NCBI GenBank assembly: GCA_905480395.1
Contig: CAJQQE010000032.1
Coordinates: forward strand, 40,999-104,998
DNA length: 64,000 nt
Direction: 5' to 3'
DNA from: an uncultured Phycisphaerales bacterium
Lineage (GTDB): Bacteria > Planctomycetota > Phycisphaerae > Phycisphaerales > SM1A02
Both the position numbers and the translations under genes were made by a program. A model generated the notes under the pieces. It saw only the letters and a program-made list of their open reading frames with translations, did no database searches and was not told where the DNA came from. Positions 61,813-64,000 of the stretch are shown one piece after another (the stretch's first letter is position 1; each line of letters starts with the position of its first letter).

Positions 61813-62366
61813 GCGCTGCGGCAGCCCTTTGGGCTGCCTGGCTTTCGTGGTCTCGGTCGGCGCGGGGTGGACGCTCGCGTCGCTCGCGTGACCACCGCGC
61901 AGGGTTGAAGATGGGTTTTGCTTGAGCGCTGCGGCAGCCCTTTGGGCTGCCTGGCTTTCGTGGTCTCGGTCGGCGCGGGATGGACGCTCGCGTTGCTCGC
62001 GTGACCACCGCGCAGGGTTGAAACTCGGTTTTGCTTGAGCGCTGCGGCAGCCCTTTGGGCTGCCTGGCTTTCGTGGTGTCGGTCGGCGCGGGGTGGACGC
62101 TCGCTTCGCTCGCGTGACCACCGCGCAGGGTTGAAACTCGCTTGAGTGGTGCGGCAGCCCTTTGGGCTGCCTGGCTTTCGTGGTCTCGGTCGGCGCGGGG
62201 TGGACGCTCGCGTTGCTCGCTTCGCTCGCGTGACCACCGCGCAGGGTTGAAACTCGCTTGAGTGGTGCGGCAGCCCTTTGGGCTGCCTGGCTTTCGTGGT
62301 CTCGGTCGGCGCGGGATGGACGATCGCGTTGCTCGCGTGACCACCGCGCAGGGCAAGGTTGAAATC
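61813..62366. repeat. Five-copy tandem repeat (~113 bp) with two hairpins per unit
   Basis: Copies begin at 61813, 61926, 62039, 62146 and 62262, giving periods of 113, 113, 107 and 116 bases. Each contains GGCAGCCCTTTGGGCTGCC, a perfect 8-bp hairpin. Each also has an arm pair GCGCGG...CCACCGCGC around repeated CGCTCGCG, a second hairpin. Copies are nearly identical apart from small indels. The minus strand stays open through the array in more than one frame. It probably is a non-coding element. The region 61811-62414 has no other feature. Confidence 0.92.
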
Positions 62367-62414
62367 CATGGGTCTTGTCCCCGGGCGATCCTCAGGGTCG
62401 GTTCGGATGGTGTT

Positions 62415-62948
62415 TTACGCCGCTCGGAAAGATCGCCAGAAGTACCACCCCAAGAGTGGTGGCCACGGTGCGAGCGCCACCGCCGCGATGATCACGCCGA
62501 AGTTCGGGTTGGAGATTCCGGTTCTCGCGCCCTCCACCAGCCCGATCTCGATGACCAGGAAGAGACTGCAGATCAGAACGCCGCACCAGCCGAGCATGCG
62601 GTTGATGAGTGCATACTGGACTGCAGCGTTGGCCTCGGTGATCTCGACGATGGTGTTGGAGATCCATGGCCAGTGTTGTACGAGGCGCAGGATGACGCAG
62701 ATGACCAGGCCGATCGCGGGCATCAGGAAGACCATCTCGGCGGGGCCAGTCGAGGTGACGGCCCCCGCGGCGTTGAACTTCGTGGGGATGGTGGCCGGGA
62801 GTGATGAATACGCCCAGATCGCGTAGCCGATCGAGAACAAGACCACGTCGAGGATGGCGAGATCAAGCAGATGATCGACCCAGGTGCGTGGAGGACGGAC
62901 CCGAGGTCGTTTGAACTTGTTCTGGAAAATCCCGCCGTACTTGCTCAT
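62415..62948 (-). CDS. Small multi-pass membrane protein (DUF1648-like)
   Basis: About 177 residues from the ATG at 62948. Four predicted membrane helices: about ILDVVLFSIGYAIWAY, MVFLMPAIGLVICVILRLV, WCGVLICSLFLVIEIGL and FGVIIAAVALAPWPPLLGWYF. The segment SLPATIPTKFNAAG resembles the LPxxIPxHFNxxG motif of DUF1648, found in membrane proteins of unknown function related to the SdpI immunity family. No toxin gene is beside it. A promoter with -10 TATGCT ten bases before this ATG favours this start over the one at 62963. Confidence 0.65.
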   Translation of the reverse strand: MSKYGGIFQNKFKRPRVRPPRTWVDHLLDLAILDVVLFSIGYAIWAYSSLPATIPTKFNAAGAVTSTGPAEMVFLMPAIGLVICVILRLVQHWPWISNTIVEITEANAAVQYALINRMLGWCGVLICSLFLVIEIGLVEGARTGISNPNFGVIIAAVALAPWPPLLGWYFWRSFRAA

Positions 62949-62958
62949 GACGATTTTG

Positions 62959-62988
62959 AGCATACCTTGGATCGTTTTCTCAATTCAA
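62959..62988 (-). promoter_or_regulatory. Promoter for the small membrane protein gene
   Basis: On the minus strand TTGAAT (62983-62988), 18-base spacer, TATGCT (62959-62964). It overlaps the upstream ATG at 62963, so that start cannot be used from this promoter. Confidence 0.5.
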
Positions 62989-62991
62989 AAG

Positions 62992-63025
62992 AAAACCCGG
63001 CCGGGGACATGGTCCGCGGCCGGGT
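62992..63025 (-). terminator. Intrinsic terminator for the sugar-binding protein gene
   Basis: On the minus strand ACCCGGCCGCGGA (63013-63025) pairs with TCCCCGGCCGGGT (62995-63007), with one mismatch, around 5 bases, then TTTTCTTTT follows. Confidence 0.85.
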
Positions 63026-63082
63026 CGAGATCTCAACGTCGCATGGCGGACCCGGTCAGGTCCGGCTCGCGCGATTTCGAAT

Positions 63083-64000
63083 TCAGAAGACGCTTTCGGG
63101 GAAGTAGTACTTCTCGGCGTTCGCCGGCAGGATGAGCTCGACGTCGATCATCATGTGCTGCGGCATGAACTTCATGATTTCTTCCCGCTTGCCGTCCTGA
63201 AGGACGCCGACCGCGAGTTGGATGCCCGTCGCGATCATCGATGGGGGATAGGTGATGTCGGCAGGGAACATCGGGTCGTTCTTCATCACCCGGGCCACGA
63301 TGTCCTTCATGCCCGCACCGCCGAGGATCCACATCTCTTTTTCGCGGCCTGCTTCGACGATCGCCTGTTCGGCGCCGAGCGCCATGTCATCGTCGCTGGC
63401 CCAGACCGCGTCGATCTTCTTCTCCTTGACGAGGATGGTCTGCATGACGTCAAGCGAGGTGGAACGATTCCACATGCCCGAGTCCTGCCCGACGATTGTG
63501 ATGCCAGGGTGCAACGCGAAGACCTCTTTCGCCGCCTCGACTCGCGCGGTGTTCACGGTGCAGGGGATGCCTTCGAGGATGACGATATTGCCCTTGCCAG
63601 CGAGCTTCTCGACCATGAATTCGGCGCTCTTGCGACCGAACGACGCGTTGTCGCCTTCGAGGAAGATGTCGGCGACCGGCTCCAGAAAACCGCGGTCGAC
63701 GTTCACGATCAGGATGCCCTTTTCGTGCGCTTGCTTGGCGATGGGGGTGAGGGGGGCGCTCTCGGTGCAGAGGATCACCAGGCCGTCGACCCCGCGAGTC
63801 ATCATGTTTTCGATGTCTTGAATCTGCTTCGAAGGCGTTTCCGCAGTCTGGAAGACCCACTCAACGTCGGGATACAGTTCCATGGCCTGCTTGGCCCACC
63901 ACACCACGCCAGCGGTCCAACCGTGATCGGCCGCGGGGATGCTGACGCCGATACGGACGGGCTTCTGCAGCTTCGCGGTGACGGCCTCAACGTCGACGCC
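63083..64000 (-). CDS. Sugar ABC transporter substrate-binding protein, partial
   Basis: The frame runs off the right edge; 305 C-terminal residues are seen. It is a periplasmic-binding-protein type 1 fold of the RbsB kind: RIGVSIPAADHGWTAGVVWWAKQA, then ETPSKQIQDIENMMTRGVDGLVI, ILIVNVDRG, GKGNIVILEGIPCTVNTARVEAAKEVF and AVWASDDDMALGAEQAI. These segments bind sugars such as ribose, xylose or inositol; which one cannot be told. The permease and ATPase genes would be upstream, beyond the window, as no transporter gene lies downstream. A terminator follows. Confidence 0.85.
   Translation of the reverse strand, partial: GVDVEAVTAKLQKPVRIGVSIPAADHGWTAGVVWWAKQAMELYPDVEWVFQTAETPSKQIQDIENMMTRGVDGLVILCTESAPLTPIAKQAHEKGILIVNVDRGFLEPVADIFLEGDNASFGRKSAEFMVEKLAGKGNIVILEGIPCTVNTARVEAAKEVFALHPGITIVGQDSGMWNRSTSLDVMQTILVKEKKIDAVWASDDDMALGAEQAIVEAGREKEMWILGGAGMKDIVARVMKNDPMFPADITYPPSMIATGIQLAVGVLQDGKREEIMKFMPQHMMIDVELILPANAEKYYFPESVF

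Noticed and set aside
61055..62356. Repeat-encoded minus-strand protein (Arg/Pro/Lys repeats)
   Set aside because: Open in several frames at once because the repeat lacks stop codons. It overlaps pheS and has no start signal.

Overview
The window is GC-rich, densely coded bacterial chromosome and most resembles a member of the Planctomycetota, probably class Phycisphaerae. The clues are a secreted cysteine-rich protein ending in a dockerin-like pair (DLNGDGRVDGADLGLL), a 57-residue histone H1-like protein, a degenerate-repeat intergenic landscape, LPS-type heptose genes, and a spread-out S10-spc-alpha ribosomal cluster. This assignment is inference; no rRNA or tRNA gene lies in the window.

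Layout. 1-4.6 kb (minus strand): the start of a prolyl oligopeptidase, a map-serA pair, a Tyr/Phe/Trp/Asn/Gly-rich tandem-repeat protein with a structured leader, and hutI. 4.7-10.3 kb: a STAS protein, a ChaN-like lipoprotein, the dockerin protein, a methyltransferase and a long-chain polyprenyl diphosphate synthase, separated by three arrays of 10-11 bp tandem repeats. 10.4-14 kb (minus): a double-thioredoxin secreted protein and panC with a lipoprotein hydrolase. 14.2-16.5 kb: an iscS-iscU-iscA cluster. 16.6-31.8 kb: an HExxH peptidase, a BamE-like lipoprotein, a solitary atpD, a beta-helix protein, manA, a FabZ-like dehydratase, the H1-like gene, purB, an ECF sigma factor followed by a membrane protein, and a gmhB-waaF-plsY envelope operon. 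32-44.3 kb: a PPi-type phosphofructokinase, lysS, astB, a transglutaminase-nnrD pair, a YhaM-type exoribonuclease, a BshC-like protein, a glycosyltransferase and a secreted protein.

44.4-60.7 kb is one co-directional ribosomal cluster: rpsJ, rplC, rplD, rplW, rplB, rpsS, rplV, rpsC, rplP, rpmC, rpsQ, rplN, rplX, rplE, rpsN, rpsH, rplF, rplR, rpsE, rplO, secY, map, infA, rpmJ, rpsM, rpsK, rpoA, rplQ. It opens with a near-consensus promoter and closes with a strong terminator. rpmD, adk and rpsD are missing from their usual slots. S14 and L36 have each lost three of four zinc ligands, S5 carries a Gly/Arg-rich tail, and L17 a Glu/Thr/Pro-rich tail. pheS follows, then five copies of a ~113 bp hairpin-rich repeat, a DUF1648-type membrane protein and a truncated sugar-binding protein gene.

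Two start modes are visible. One gene set has Shine-Dalgarno sequences. The other has a TANNNT -10 box only 6-8 bases before the start codon, which implies leaderless mRNAs (prolyl oligopeptidase, map, methyltransferase, panC, the HExxH peptidase, the BamE-like gene, a small hypothetical gene, astB, yhaM, pheS). The most unusual items are the sticker-like repeat protein with its folded leader, the zinc-free S14/L36 pair, the RGG-tailed S5, and the repeat arrays.
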